From positions 1 through 20,361 of the IMG/VR virus record IMGVR_UViG_3300020404_000666: 20,361 nucleotides of DNA, one strand, 5' to 3'. A program made the translations under genes and the position numbers. The DNA comes from a virus. The notes below the pieces were generated by a model, which saw only the letters and a program-made list of their open reading frames with translations, was not told where the DNA came from and searched no databases. This document shows, piece after piece, positions 1-9,116 of the stretch (the first letter of the stretch is position 1; every line of letters begins with the position of its first letter).

Positions 1-3000
1 CTAGTCGGACGAATCACAGTTTGAGAAACACCATTTTTCCAAGCCTGCACCTGAAGAGTCGAACCAAGTTGTCCCTGCGAGCCCGAAACTGCAAATACAA
101 AATGGTTGTATTGTGCTGAGTCCGAAGATGCTGATAAGCCAGTTATTCGGAACTCGTTGGGCGTGTTTGGTGCGGTTCCGTTCGCGTTATCTGAGGTGTG
201 GATTTTGATTCTAAACTCGTCATCGCTATGTTGGTTTACACTGAAAGGTACTGAGCCTCCAGCAGTATTTTTACCATGACCATATATGAAAGTCTGGGCG
301 TTTTGACCCCGGCCCTGAGACATCTTGAGCCACATAGAGATTGCCCATTGGCCACTGCTTGTTACTTCAGCCATAAATTGTTCGCGACGACTGTCAGAGA
401 TTGAGACGTTTCCGTCAATATCCATCCCCACCAAGAATCTAGCTATGCGGCTAGTGTCGTTCATCATGGCGCCCGAAAGGTTACTTAAAGTTGAACCAGA
501 TAGCACCGGAACAGTGTTGATAATTCTACGTGCTTTCACTATATTATTTCTGTGAATTCTATGGAATGAGGGTCTTTCAACGTATGATGCTCCGGGGTTT
601 GATTCTAGCGTTGAATCTCTAAAGAATCTTGCGGCGTGACGTGTTGAGTGATTCACCAAACCAAAGTCTCTTCCATGAATATCGAATACACGAGTTCCAC
701 TAGTCTCAGAGACAATTGAAGAAGTTACACCTTGTAGCGGCCTTCTAACTGTTAAGTTCCTCGCGTTCATTGTATTGTAAACCGAGAACTGTGAAGACCT
801 AAAGTCTTGATAGCCCTTGGTCATTGTCTCGATACCGCCGGGTGCTGAGAATCTAGATATAATTACAGACTCTCCTGAGCCAGTCTGTAGATAATCAGCG
901 CTGTAATCGCCGTTAAAATCTGTGTGATTTCTGTCGGTTCTGTTGATATCGAGTACTGTTCGCACAGTATCGGCATATCTTGCTCGTGCATCAAATGTGT
1001 TTACTGGTAATGTGGGCTGCTTTTCGACAAACTGTCTTGGAGTAGAAAACGCACTTCCTGCTTGGACAACATCGTAATTGTGGTTGTAGTTTCCAAGAAT
1101 AGTAGAGCCAGTCGTGTGCCTAATGTTTCTAATATTTACCGGTCTCTTGGCTACCATATCGCGGTAGAAGAATGCCTTCTGGGCTCCGGTCATTGGGTAA
1201 GGGGTGGCACCAACATCGTTGGCTTCCGGGTAAGGATAATCAGCGCCGACCATTCCGATAGCGCCTGTTGTGACAGCACATCGGCCGAGCAAAATCTTCC
1301 AGCCTTCTGGTCTGTTTAGATAATTGTCGCCGCCCTTGTTAATTGGAACGTGTCTATATTGTAAGCCACCAACGGCGTATTCAGTGAACGGCCCCTGCAT
1401 GGGCTTCTCAGCATTGGGTCCATAAACGTCATTGTGTAAGTTTACTATTTCTATGCTTGCGGTAACCCTGTCGATAACTTGCTTGTTGTATCCGGTCTTG
1501 ACCGAAGAGCTTACAATATTGAATGGAAATACCACATCTGATTTGGCGTTTTTATACCCAACACCATGTTCGTAATCTCGCCCAGACTGTATTTTTATAT
1601 TTCTTTTAACAAGTTTGCTTGGGCTCTTCGGCGGATCTGTTGTGTCCTCAAGGCCAACTAGGTCTTCTGTAAAGCCGAGCATTATGTTCTTTGGAATGAA
1701 TATACTTCCAGACTGGTTAATTGGTCCGGCAGGGTGTAGAGCAACGCGGTGAAAACCAAAGTTCTTATTAACTTCAAAGTTTGCTCCACCATGTATCGAT
1801 CTAGGTGGGTTGCTTCGTCGATCAATCGTTAGTTTGTAAGGTCTGGCAAGCTTTCTTAACACAAACGTTTGGCCTGAATAGACCTGCTTGTCAAGCTGTC
1901 TTAGCGACGGAGCTTTTTGTGTATTCTGTTTATCGAGAGTTTCAATGATGGTATCTCGCTGAACATCAACAGTGTTGACGCCAGATGAGATTACCTCAGA
2001 GCCGACTCGTTTTGCTCTTTTCTGCCAGTACTCCGAATTTTCTTTTTGCGAGTTTGAGATTGGATGATGGGAGTGTTCCCAATCAAATGTCTTCTCTCTA
2101 ATGCCCAATATTGTAGTTTCTGGATCTGGGGTCTTGAACTCTATAGTTGGGAACTTAGATTGATATTTGTTTCTTTCAAGAACGTGGCTCTCGACAACAT
2201 CAAAAACATTCTCACTTATAACAGCAGACGCTGGAATAAGCTGCTTAATAATGTCTCCCAAGGAATCATCAAACCACTTGTAATAATCAATAAATTTTTC
2301 AACTTCTGTGACATCTTGGACACGAAGGAAGAAAGCCTGCCTTAGTTTTTCGAGAGCCTTGTAGTTCATTCTGTATCGGTTTACAGGCTCTCCGATTAGA
2401 TTATTAAAATCCGCAGCACCCGCAAAGAATTTTAACATTTCATCAGATACAGCACTGTACATACTCTTTTCTAAAGTATGATGATATCCAACCACATCTC
2501 TCGGTATTCCAAAAAACTCTTGATTGTCATCTATAATCGATACCATGTCAGAAGATATAACCCGTTCAGGATCTACAAACTTAAACACGTTTACTCTCTT
2601 AGATTCAATCGTGCCAAGCGATGAAGTAGCGAACCCAAAGCCATATCCAGAGTGTCTATAGCCTGCTACGTTTCCAACCCATCCGTAATTATTTCTTATA
2701 AGTGCTGACCCTGAGCTAAAGTCAGTGACATAAAAGTTGCCAGTAGAATCTGAGCCAGTGAGGTTACTAAACTCCCAGCTTAGGGCTAGTGTGTCTTTGT
2801 TTAGGATATCTAGATTTCTTGTATTATTATCGAGGGCAGAGATGTTTTTATAACCCTCGGATACTCCGTTATTGTCGAAGTCTAGGGCATGCTGTATCTT
2901 GGAGCCATAATCTATATTCTTTAGCCAGTATCTTACTCCTGAAATTAGCACGTCACTCTTGTCAATCAGAGCACCGGACAAGTTTTGTCTGTACGCTCCA

Positions 3001-5423
3001 GCATAAACTCTCTTTGCTGATTTTAAGAAGTTGTCGCCAGCTACCTTTGTTATTTCAGTATCCAATGTGAAACTATCTCTAGTGTCGCCAAGAATAGTGT
3101 TGTGGCCCTCGAACCTTAAGGTATATGTTGAATCGCTTGAGCCGGTTGTTGATCTAAGACTTCCAGATTTGGCAGGTATCACAGATACCGAGAAGTTCCA
3201 ATCTTGATTGTTATAAACACCGAAGAAAACACTACTTGTTACTTCAGCAAAAGGACTCGGGTTAAGTGATGATGTTAGTTTGAAGAATGCATTTTTTGAC
3301 TTTTCGGAATCTCGGACGGCGTAGACCTGAAAGTTCGTGTTATCTACGGCCATGAAAGTGGTGTCGTCGGGGCTTCCAACACTTGCGGACACAACACCAA
3401 ACAGAGAGACATCTTTAAACGTTCTGTCCAAAGTATCCTCAACACTGTTAAAGTATGGGAATGTTATGTCAGCCTCAACGGTAGCACCATATGCAAACTC
3501 AAGACCTTCGGCGCCGGAGCCAGAAATGAAACCAATTGTGTTTGTGGTGTCGGCTGGGTTCTGTCTTTGATAAATTACACCACCCAAGTTCTCTTCTCTG
3601 TTGAGATTAGCGTATTTATTTAATTTTGTTGTTTGTTCGAGGTTGTTCCTAAGTTGATATCTCGCCTTATTTGAATATGTGTTGAGTGTTAAGATTTGAT
3701 CATCAATATAGAAGCAGCGAAGCACGGCCTTGATTGACTTTTCTGTACCCTTGGATTTGAAAATAGAAGATAGATTGTTGTAAAGATTTAGATAAATTAA
3801 GTTTTTGGTATCTTCTAGATTTGACTCAAAATTAAACTTTTCTGTTTTATTGCCAACTTTATTTATAATATCCGAATCAATGAAAATCTCTGGCGTGTAC
3901 AGGCCGAGAGATTGTGGAAGATTTCTAGCAAATGTAAGAGGCTTATGAGAAGAGCTTGTGTACACAGGTTGCTTAAAATCGGAGACCGATTGAATCTGTA
4001 GGTATAGTTTATCAAAATATGTTCCGATAATATGAGATACCATCTCAAGTTGGCTATCTCCGTTACCTTCACCTTCTGCCTCTTCAATTACCCAACTGGG
4101 GATATAGTTGATAAACTTGGTGGAGTTGTTGTGATCGTGAAATTTGCCCTTGTCTTCTAGCAGTGTTTGCAATGATATAACATCAGGGTGCGTGTCATAT
4201 ATGATTGGATCTTTAAATTCTTTTGTTGCAGCCCCGGCCTCCACAATCGCTGATTGCAGAGTTCTTGATGGCGTACCAACCCAAGTACCGTTAGTTAAGC
4301 GACCAGCGTAATCAAGAACTATTCTGTCTGTTGTGCTATCACCCGTTGTGCCTTCATTAAATTTATAATATACACCAAGCGTTGCATTAGAAACATCCGT
4401 ATTTGTGCCTCCGCGCACCTGCGTAAAGTAATTTGTTCCAATTTGGAATCCATTTCTTTCTGTTTTCCAGAATCTAAATTCATCCATTGAGGAGACGCCC
4501 AGTAGACCTACAGAACCAGATGCTATGTAGCCAAGCGTACCTTTCTGTGTAAACGAGCCACTAGGTGCTGGGCCAATAACCTTGGCCTCGTTAAGCTCAC
4601 CATTGACAAATAACTTTGATGAAAGGCCCGAACTTGAGCTTTTAAACGAAAGTGCATAGTGGGCAAACGAAGTCATTGAGCCCGTAGTTATTGTCACACC
4701 AACTTGCTTGTCTGACAAAACTGATGTACCACCCTTGTCTAGATTTATATGGAAAGGCGAGCCGACTGTACCAGATAAGAAAATAGTTAAGGCGTCTCCG
4801 CCAGAAGAGTTAGTAAGATGAAAGATACTTCGTTTTGTATCGGCGCTAATCGCAGATGTCTTTAGCCAAAATTCAACGGTCACGCCGTTAGAAAAATCGC
4901 ACTTTAAATTAGATTCTCTTGAACCGAGAGCGTAGTCTGACGGCTTATTGTCGTGTTGATATATATCTGTTTCATATATGTTTGCTTGACTTCTTTTTGA
5001 TGAATCTGGCTCTTTAAACAAAGAGTTTAAGTTTGTGTAACTTGTGGAGTTAGGGCCGCCTTTTAAACTAATGAATGATGAAGCGTCAAAATTAGCGTAA
5101 CCGTTTGTTCTTGGATATAGATTATCAAATATATATCTTTCATGCGGGAGAGATTGATTAAAGAATTCGTTTATCTCTCCGTCAGAACCATCATAAGGGA
5201 AGAAATTGTATATTCTTTCAAGTGAAGACTTATAATACAAAAACGCAGAGCCATACTTTGCAAAGTTTTCAGGCTCAGAGTAATCTATCTGTGGAACAAA
5301 AGTATTTTCTAACTCAAGCTTTTGGGTTAAGTTTTTAGTTGACTCAACATTATCAACCATTTCTTGGTTGGTAGTTTGAGGTAAATAATTTCTTGTTTTA
5401 TTAAAAAGGTCTTTAATGCTCAT
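1..5423 (-). CDS. Giant LamG-domain tail/baseplate structural protein, C-terminus beyond window
   Basis: I read an uninterrupted frame from an ATG at 5423 to the left edge: 1807 complete codons and no stop, so the C-terminus is missing. The start overlaps the end of the upstream gene by 11 bases and has only a weak purine-rich ribosome site. Visible parts: an N-terminal region (1-160); a LamG/concanavalin-like domain (about 165-325) with VTVEFWLKTS at its start and SMDEFRFWK near its end; a helical region (about 430-585) with a KSKGTEKSIKAVLRCF motif that resembles the RGT-containing motif of P2 tail protein I/gp7-type wedge proteins; a long region with no recognised domain; and a second LamG-like domain from about 1675 to the edge (WAISMWLKM). 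LamG domains usually bind glycans or act as beta-sandwich spacers. I infer a virion protein of the baseplate periphery or tail fibre. Carbohydrate binding is suggested by the fold only. Confidence 0.85.
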   Translation of the reverse strand, partial: MSIKDLFNKTRNYLPQTTNQEMVDNVESTKNLTQKLELENTFVPQIDYSEPENFAKYGSAFLYYKSSLERIYNFFPYDGSDGEINEFFNQSLPHERYIFDNLYPRTNGYANFDASSFISLKGGPNSTSYTNLNSLFKEPDSSKRSQANIYETDIYQHDNKPSDYALGSRESNLKCDFSNGVTVEFWLKTSAISADTKRSIFHLTNSSGGDALTIFLSGTVGSPFHINLDKGGTSVLSDKQVGVTITTGSMTSFAHYALSFKSSSSGLSSKLFVNGELNEAKVIGPAPSGSFTQKGTLGYIASGSVGLLGVSSMDEFRFWKTERNGFQIGTNYFTQVRGGTNTDVSNATLGVYYKFNEGTTGDSTTDRIVLDYAGRLTNGTWVGTPSRTLQSAIVEAGAATKEFKDPIIYDTHPDVISLQTLLEDKGKFHDHNNSTKFINYIPSWVIEEAEGEGNGDSQLEMVSHIIGTYFDKLYLQIQSVSDFKQPVYTSSSHKPLTFARNLPQSLGLYTPEIFIDSDIINKVGNKTEKFNFESNLEDTKNLIYLNLYNNLSSIFKSKGTEKSIKAVLRCFYIDDQILTLNTYSNKARYQLRNNLEQTTKLNKYANLNREENLGGVIYQRQNPADTTNTIGFISGSGAEGLEFAYGATVEADITFPYFNSVEDTLDRTFKDVSLFGVVSASVGSPDDTTFMAVDNTNFQVYAVRDSEKSKNAFFKLTSSLNPSPFAEVTSSVFFGVYNNQDWNFSVSVIPAKSGSLRSTTGSSDSTYTLRFEGHNTILGDTRDSFTLDTEITKVAGDNFLKSAKRVYAGAYRQNLSGALIDKSDVLISGVRYWLKNIDYGSKIQHALDFDNNGVSEGYKNISALDNNTRNLDILNKDTLALSWEFSNLTGSDSTGNFYVTDFSSGSALIRNNYGWVGNVAGYRHSGYGFGFATSSLGTIESKRVNVFKFVDPERVISSDMVSIIDDNQEFFGIPRDVVGYHHTLEKSMYSAVSDEMLKFFAGAADFNNLIGEPVNRYRMNYKALEKLRQAFFLRVQDVTEVEKFIDYYKWFDDSLGDIIKQLIPASAVISENVFDVVESHVLERNKYQSKFPTIEFKTPDPETTILGIREKTFDWEHSHHPISNSQKENSEYWQKRAKRVGSEVISSGVNTVDVQRDTIIETLDKQNTQKAPSLRQLDKQVYSGQTFVLRKLARPYKLTIDRRSNPPRSIHGGANFEVNKNFGFHRVALHPAGPINQSGSIFIPKNIMLGFTEDLVGLEDTTDPPKSPSKLVKRNIKIQSGRDYEHGVGYKNAKSDVVFPFNIVSSSVKTGYNKQVIDRVTASIEIVNLHNDVYGPNAEKPMQGPFTEYAVGGLQYRHVPINKGGDNYLNRPEGWKILLGRCAVTTGAIGMVGADYPYPEANDVGATPYPMTGAQKAFFYRDMVAKRPVNIRNIRHTTGSTILGNYNHNYDVVQAGSAFSTPRQFVEKQPTLPVNTFDARARYADTVRTVLDINRTDRNHTDFNGDYSADYLQTGSGESVIISRFSAPGGIETMTKGYQDFRSSQFSVYNTMNARNLTVRRPLQGVTSSIVSETSGTRVFDIHGRDFGLVNHSTRHAARFFRDSTLESNPGASYVERPSFHRIHRNNIVKARRIINTVPVLSGSTLSNLSGAMMNDTSRIARFLVGMDIDGNVSISDSRREQFMAEVTSSGQWAISMWLKMSQGRGQNAQTFIYGHGKNTAGGSVPFSVNQHSDDEFRIKIHTSDNANGTAPNTPNEFRITGLSASSDSAQYNHFVFAVSGSQGQLGSTLQVQAWKNGVSQTVIRPT

Positions 5424-6879
5424 AGTCTTCTACTCTAAACATGAATTTCTGATCCTGCTCAATCCAAGATTGGCGCTGGGAGTCATAAAATGCAAGTTTG
5501 ATGCCGTATTCATATCCGGGCTCAAGCAGCGACATATCAAGGTCGAAATAATTTCCTGACACATCGTAAGAGAGTAGTGTGTGTAAGTCTGAACCAGTAC
5601 CATGTGGTATAGCATTGAAGCCATCAAAAATCCTGTAAACTCTAAACGATGCGCTAGGAATTGTAGTATTTTCTATTTCCTTAGACGCTACTGTGTAAAT
5701 AGTTGGGGACCAGTTTTTGTTTCGCACGTAAACGTTGAAACGGGCCTCTTCTTCAGAGAAGTATTTGCTTCTTAGATTCTTAATGCTAGTAACATAGCGA
5801 GTGTTGCCAGTGGAAGCGCCAAGAGCCAAATGTGTCTCAGGCTTTATTGTTCCAGTGAAGTATTGTGTTCCGCTGTCGTTATGCCAAACATCAAAAAGAG
5901 TTCTCAAGGGCGTGGCTGCCGAAGTGATGGCCACAGAACAAGAATAGATTCCTGTCGATACGTGACCACCAGTAACATTGGTTTTGCCATCGTGGAGAAC
6001 AAGCTTGTTTCCTGTGGGTGACGTAGAACCAGAGTAAAGATTTACAAAGATATTACCAGTGCCTATGACGGGTATATTTGTGAGTGCTCCACGAACAAAG
6101 TTGTAAAGATAAATTGTATTAAGGTTCTCGGACGCAGGAGCTAAAGAACTACTATAATAGAAGTCTCCGCGATCATCTTGGTTAGAAGAGTTCCAACGCG
6201 CTTCAATTACTGGCTTCTTAAAGAAATACTGGGTGCCTCTTGCAAAGAATCGCTTAGTGTAATATGATTCTTCCGCACCACCTGAGTTGGTGTCACTCTT
6301 TGCTTCTTGAGAGGCAGTGAGTCTGAATCCAACTCCATAATTTTGTTTTGTTCCAGCAATCCATTGTTCAACGAGTTCAGATATATCAATCTCCAAGTCT
6401 TCCAATCCAGTTTTAAAAGTCTGATTATACTTGGGAGAAGTGTGGTAATCACCACCTTGGCTTTCCCAAGGTTGGCCCTTAGAAGCAGATATCCAGTTTG
6501 ATGCCCCTAGGTCTTTATAGTTTTCGAGGTCTAGGCCGTCTCCCTCGCTCCAAGATTTTGATATGGCTTGTGCCACTATGGTGAAATTTTTTGGGACAGT
6601 CTTGGACGTTTCAGCGTTGAATAAACGCACATAAAAACTTACACTACCAGACGCTGGGATAATCCCTGCCGTTCTATCAGACGAGATTGAATTGATATCG
6701 AAGCTTGTCAGTACTCTTGATAGCTCAGCCGATGAAGTTGTTTGTCTACCATATATAGAATAAACCTCGCTTACATCTGCTTGGCCCATGTTGGAGCCAG
6801 TGGCTCTAATTCTGAGATTCTCCTGAAAGGCATTTGAAATTGTGTTATCTGCTTCCGCAGAATATCTTTTGATAGCCAT
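5413..6879 (-). CDS. Baseplate-associated protein with DNRLRE-like domain
   Basis: A 488-residue protein starting at ATG 6879, in a one-base TAATG overlap with the stop of the J-like gene. An AAGGGG sequence lies 11 bases upstream of the start. Residues 1 to about 225 look like a DNRLRE (CBM96-like) beta-sandwich: the features are a SKSWSEGDG segment (108-115), a tryptophan-containing NWISAS (128-133), and an IDISELVEQWIAG segment (164-176) followed by YGVGFRL, the usual 'x-V-x-x-W-x-x-G ... G' end of that family. The remainder (about 250-488) seems to be beta-rich, Ser/Thr/Gly-rich Ig-like segments without a family I can name. DNRLRE domains are better known from secreted and surface proteins, where some bind polysaccharide. 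The position between J and the giant LamG protein suggests a baseplate or fibre-attachment component. The role is inference. Confidence 0.8.
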   Translation of the reverse strand: MAIKRYSAEADNTISNAFQENLRIRATGSNMGQADVSEVYSIYGRQTTSSAELSRVLTSFDINSISSDRTAGIIPASGSVSFYVRLFNAETSKTVPKNFTIVAQAISKSWSEGDGLDLENYKDLGASNWISASKGQPWESQGGDYHTSPKYNQTFKTGLEDLEIDISELVEQWIAGTKQNYGVGFRLTASQEAKSDTNSGGAEESYYTKRFFARGTQYFFKKPVIEARWNSSNQDDRGDFYYSSSLAPASENLNTIYLYNFVRGALTNIPVIGTGNIFVNLYSGSTSPTGNKLVLHDGKTNVTGGHVSTGIYSCSVAITSAATPLRTLFDVWHNDSGTQYFTGTIKPETHLALGASTGNTRYVTSIKNLRSKYFSEEEARFNVYVRNKNWSPTIYTVASKEIENTTIPSASFRVYRIFDGFNAIPHGTGSDLHTLLSYDVSGNYFDLDMSLLEPGYEYGIKLAFYDSQRQSWIEQDQKFMFRVEDYEH

Positions 6880-8675
6880 TATCTAACTTGCCCCTTAATA
6901 TCTGTGTCTGGATATTTTATTTCTACAACTGCGTTTTTCGGAATCGTAACTTTTGTTCCATCAGAAGACGTGTTTTTATTTATGTCTATTGAGTTGCCAG
7001 AATAGCTTGATCCAGTTCTATTAACTAACTTTACGGATACCACCTCGTGAACGCCTCTAACCATTGATAGTTCCTTATACATATCAGATATATTTATATC
7101 TTCTCCAATGTAAAAAGCAGACCCAAATTTCTCGCTCAATGCGGTCACGCACCTTTCATTTAAATCAAACTTGTTGACACCGTCTTTGGAGGAAACAACA
7201 AAGTTCACTCCTAAGTTAATGATAAAAGGATCTATAATGTCTACTGTGTCGTTGATCATTCTATGCTGGTTGATCCAGACTTTTAAATTTTTCTTTATGG
7301 TATCACTTGAAAGAATTAGCTTGCCGAACGAATCCTCTGAGACAACATACATATTTAGATTTCTTTTTTGTGAATCAGGGTCGCGCTGTACTGAACATCT
7401 CTTTATTGAGCCAAACTTAACAGGCATTCTATAAACTAAATTTTCGTAGTCTACCTGCGTTACTGCTCTGTTTTGTGTTGAGAACGAATCGAAGATTCTT
7501 CTCTTTAGCTCACCAGCAGTTGGGGCGGTAACGTCACCCGTGATTGGCGATTCATTAAAAACTTCTAAAGAATTAATAACAGCATTTGCCTTTGAGGTAA
7601 CCAAGTCTGGTCGATCTTTAAATTCAAAATTAGAATTTGAAACTTTGTTGAGGCCGCCCGCAGCTACATTAGAGTTTGTGGGGTTTGTGACTCTGTACAC
7701 AATTTCCAAAGTTGTGTTGGTGGGGACTGTGCCAAAGTTTTGATTTTTCGTTAACTTTGTAGGATCAAAAGTTGTATCAGTCACATAAGATTTGCCAAAT
7801 AAATCTAGGGCTACCTTTTGTGGATCAGCGACCACATCGGTTTCATTTGGGTTACCGGAACCAAACTGCAAGAATGTTCTTGTTCTTTCCAAAGAAGTAA
7901 TAAATTTTCTTGAAACTAGGAAGGGTTTCATTACGGAAGGGGCGTTTTCTTCTTTAAAATTGTTATTAGGTATCTCTCGGTATACAATATCTTGTGACAA
8001 GTTGTCAACTTCAAAATACTCGTTGCCGTCTGCATCTGTAACAGAGACTATTTCTGAAACATTTGAGGAATTTAATTCTATTCTTTTGAATCTTTCAAAG
8101 TCTCCACAAGTTATCAGTTCTCGCTTAAAAAAGCCAGAGACAACATTGCCATAAGCCTTGACTGCAAAAAATGTTGGAGCACCCGTAGTGCTATCAACAT
8201 TGGCCACAACAACTTGGTTTTGTACATCCGAGAAGTCTACATTTTGGGTAAGAACAAAATTTAACCCATTTTGTGACGTAAATCTGGAACCTCTCTTTAG
8301 AATAGGCAAATATTCTGTGTCGGGGCCGATACCGATTGTGCTCGCTGGCACTAGAATGTACATCGCTACAGATCCGAAAGTAGTCGGCCTTCCTTCAGTC
8401 TTATATCCCAGTATACGACCGTGGCGCAACACATTTGAATATTGAAACGAAGTGTCCAAAAACATTTCGTTAACATTGTAGTCAAGATAAAAAGATAGTT
8501 GATCTGCGACGTAAGCCACAGAATCCAACATTATAGAACCAAACGACGCCTCACTGAAATCTTGGAAAGAGTCAGGGTAAAATCTTTCAGCTATTTGCTC
8601 AAGGTCCCTTCTGATTCCTTGGAACTCTCGATTTGTGTAATTAATTGGTATTTTTTTCTTTTCGTCTTGAGGCAT
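6879..8675 (-). CDS. Baseplate wedge protein, gp6 / baseplate J family
   Basis: A 598-residue protein in the size range of T4 gp6 (660 residues). The N-terminal 110 residues carry the gp6-like pattern: a YTNREFQGIRRDL stretch, then a helical dimerisation-type segment ending in NVLRHGRILGYKTEGRPT, which corresponds to the conserved 'A..LGY.P.G...' segment. Residues about 400-598 match the baseplate J C-terminal region: NRAVTQVDYENLVY (402-415), a ferredoxin-like segment with a CSVQRDPDSQKRNLNMYVV stretch, and a second one after IIDPFIINLGVNFVV. In T4 and P2, this protein forms the core ring of the wedge around the hub and triggers sheath contraction. The start is ATG 8675, with AGGGTG about 9 bases upstream. 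It follows gp25 after a 44-base gap, the same order as P2 W-J. Confidence 0.9.
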   Translation of the reverse strand: MPQDEKKKIPINYTNREFQGIRRDLEQIAERFYPDSFQDFSEASFGSIMLDSVAYVADQLSFYLDYNVNEMFLDTSFQYSNVLRHGRILGYKTEGRPTTFGSVAMYILVPASTIGIGPDTEYLPILKRGSRFTSQNGLNFVLTQNVDFSDVQNQVVVANVDSTTGAPTFFAVKAYGNVVSGFFKRELITCGDFERFKRIELNSSNVSEIVSVTDADGNEYFEVDNLSQDIVYREIPNNNFKEENAPSVMKPFLVSRKFITSLERTRTFLQFGSGNPNETDVVADPQKVALDLFGKSYVTDTTFDPTKLTKNQNFGTVPTNTTLEIVYRVTNPTNSNVAAGGLNKVSNSNFEFKDRPDLVTSKANAVINSLEVFNESPITGDVTAPTAGELKRRIFDSFSTQNRAVTQVDYENLVYRMPVKFGSIKRCSVQRDPDSQKRNLNMYVVSEDSFGKLILSSDTIKKNLKVWINQHRMINDTVDIIDPFIINLGVNFVVSSKDGVNKFDLNERCVTALSEKFGSAFYIGEDINISDMYKELSMVRGVHEVVSVKLVNRTGSSYSGNSIDINKNTSSDGTKVTIPKNAVVEIKYPDTDIKGQVR

Positions 8676-8704
8676 ATATTGTCACCCTTTTATGTTAAAT
8701 AGTT

Positions 8705-8720
8705 GAGTATTTTATTACTC
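8705..8720 (-). other. Small inverted repeat at the gp25/J junction
   Basis: On the minus strand, GAGTA and TACTC flank a six-base loop (ATAAAA). The repeat begins at the last base of the gp25 stop codon. Two more pairs could form beyond a mismatch. This sits in the longest gap of the window (44 bases, 8676-8719). There is no U-run directly after it, so a terminator is unlikely. An mRNA processing or translation-modulating hairpin is possible, but a 5 bp stem in AT-rich DNA may be chance. Confidence 0.25.
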
Positions 8721-9088
8721 TACAGTAGCAAATCTAGTAATTCGTTGACGGCGATGTCTGGTATGGAATAACTCAACTTCATTCTAAGGATATTTGAGTC
8801 CTGTTCTTCACTAAAGAAGCTAACATCGTTGATGTTTATTATTGGCATATACAACTTAGCCTGCTCTCTTATCTTATTATCTATTTGTGAGAATGTATCA
8901 TCTGAAAAGTTCTGAAACAAAAACTGTTTTATTCCAACGCCAAAGTCTGGCTCCATTACTCTCTCGCCGGGATTGGTGAGAACAAGCATCTTGAGATTTT
9001 GTTTGACCAGACTGCGTAGGTTTTTGATCATACGAAACCCATCAGTACCGTCTTGAACAACCGGCAGCGCTATACTTAAAGATCCCAT
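8720..9088 (-). CDS. Baseplate wedge protein gp25 (GPW/gp25 family)
   Basis: A 122-residue protein, close to T4 gp25 (132 residues) and P2 gpW. It shows the family signature: a basic, helical N-terminal part (IKNLRSLVKQNLKMLVLT), then NPGERVMEPDFGVGIKQFLF at residues 39-58, which matches the conserved 'GER....FG.gl...lF' core. After that come a helix and paired strands, ending in a hydrophobic LLDLLL tail. In contractile tails, gp25 binds the gp6/J core and offers the first docking platform for the sheath. It is named a lysozyme in older annotation, but the family is structural. The start at ATG 9088 is fixed by a very strong ribosome site at 9100-9093. The J-like partner is the next gene. 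Confidence 0.93.
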   Translation of the reverse strand: MGSLSIALPVVQDGTDGFRMIKNLRSLVKQNLKMLVLTNPGERVMEPDFGVGIKQFLFQNFSDDTFSQIDNKIREQAKLYMPIININDVSFFSEEQDSNILRMKLSYSIPDIAVNELLDLLL

Positions 9089-9092
9089 AAGT

Positions 9093-9100
9093 CTCCTCCC
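9093..9100 (-). promoter_or_regulatory. Strong Shine-Dalgarno for gp25
   Basis: On the minus strand this reads GGGAGGAG, ending 4 bases before the gp25 ATG. It is the best ribosome site I see in the window. It lies in the 28-base gap after the 2167-residue gene, so gp25 is probably initiated independently and strongly rather than by coupling. Confidence 0.75.
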
Positions 9101-9116
9101 TTATAAATACTACCGA

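Noticed and set aside
7091-7098. TATAAATA on the minus strand inside the J-like gene; others at 3860-3867 and 19839-19846.
   Set aside because: All three lie within coding sequence, away from gene starts, and a few copies are expected by chance. I do not call them promoters.
8705-8720. A hairpin after gp25 as a possible terminator.
   Set aside because: The stem is only 5 bp and no U-run follows directly. It is listed only as a weak inverted repeat.
9102-9109. A perfect T4 late-promoter box (TATAAATA) on the plus strand in the gap upstream of gp25.
   Set aside because: It points against every gene in the window and would only give antisense RNA. In DNA this AT-rich, about one such 8-mer per strand is expected by chance.
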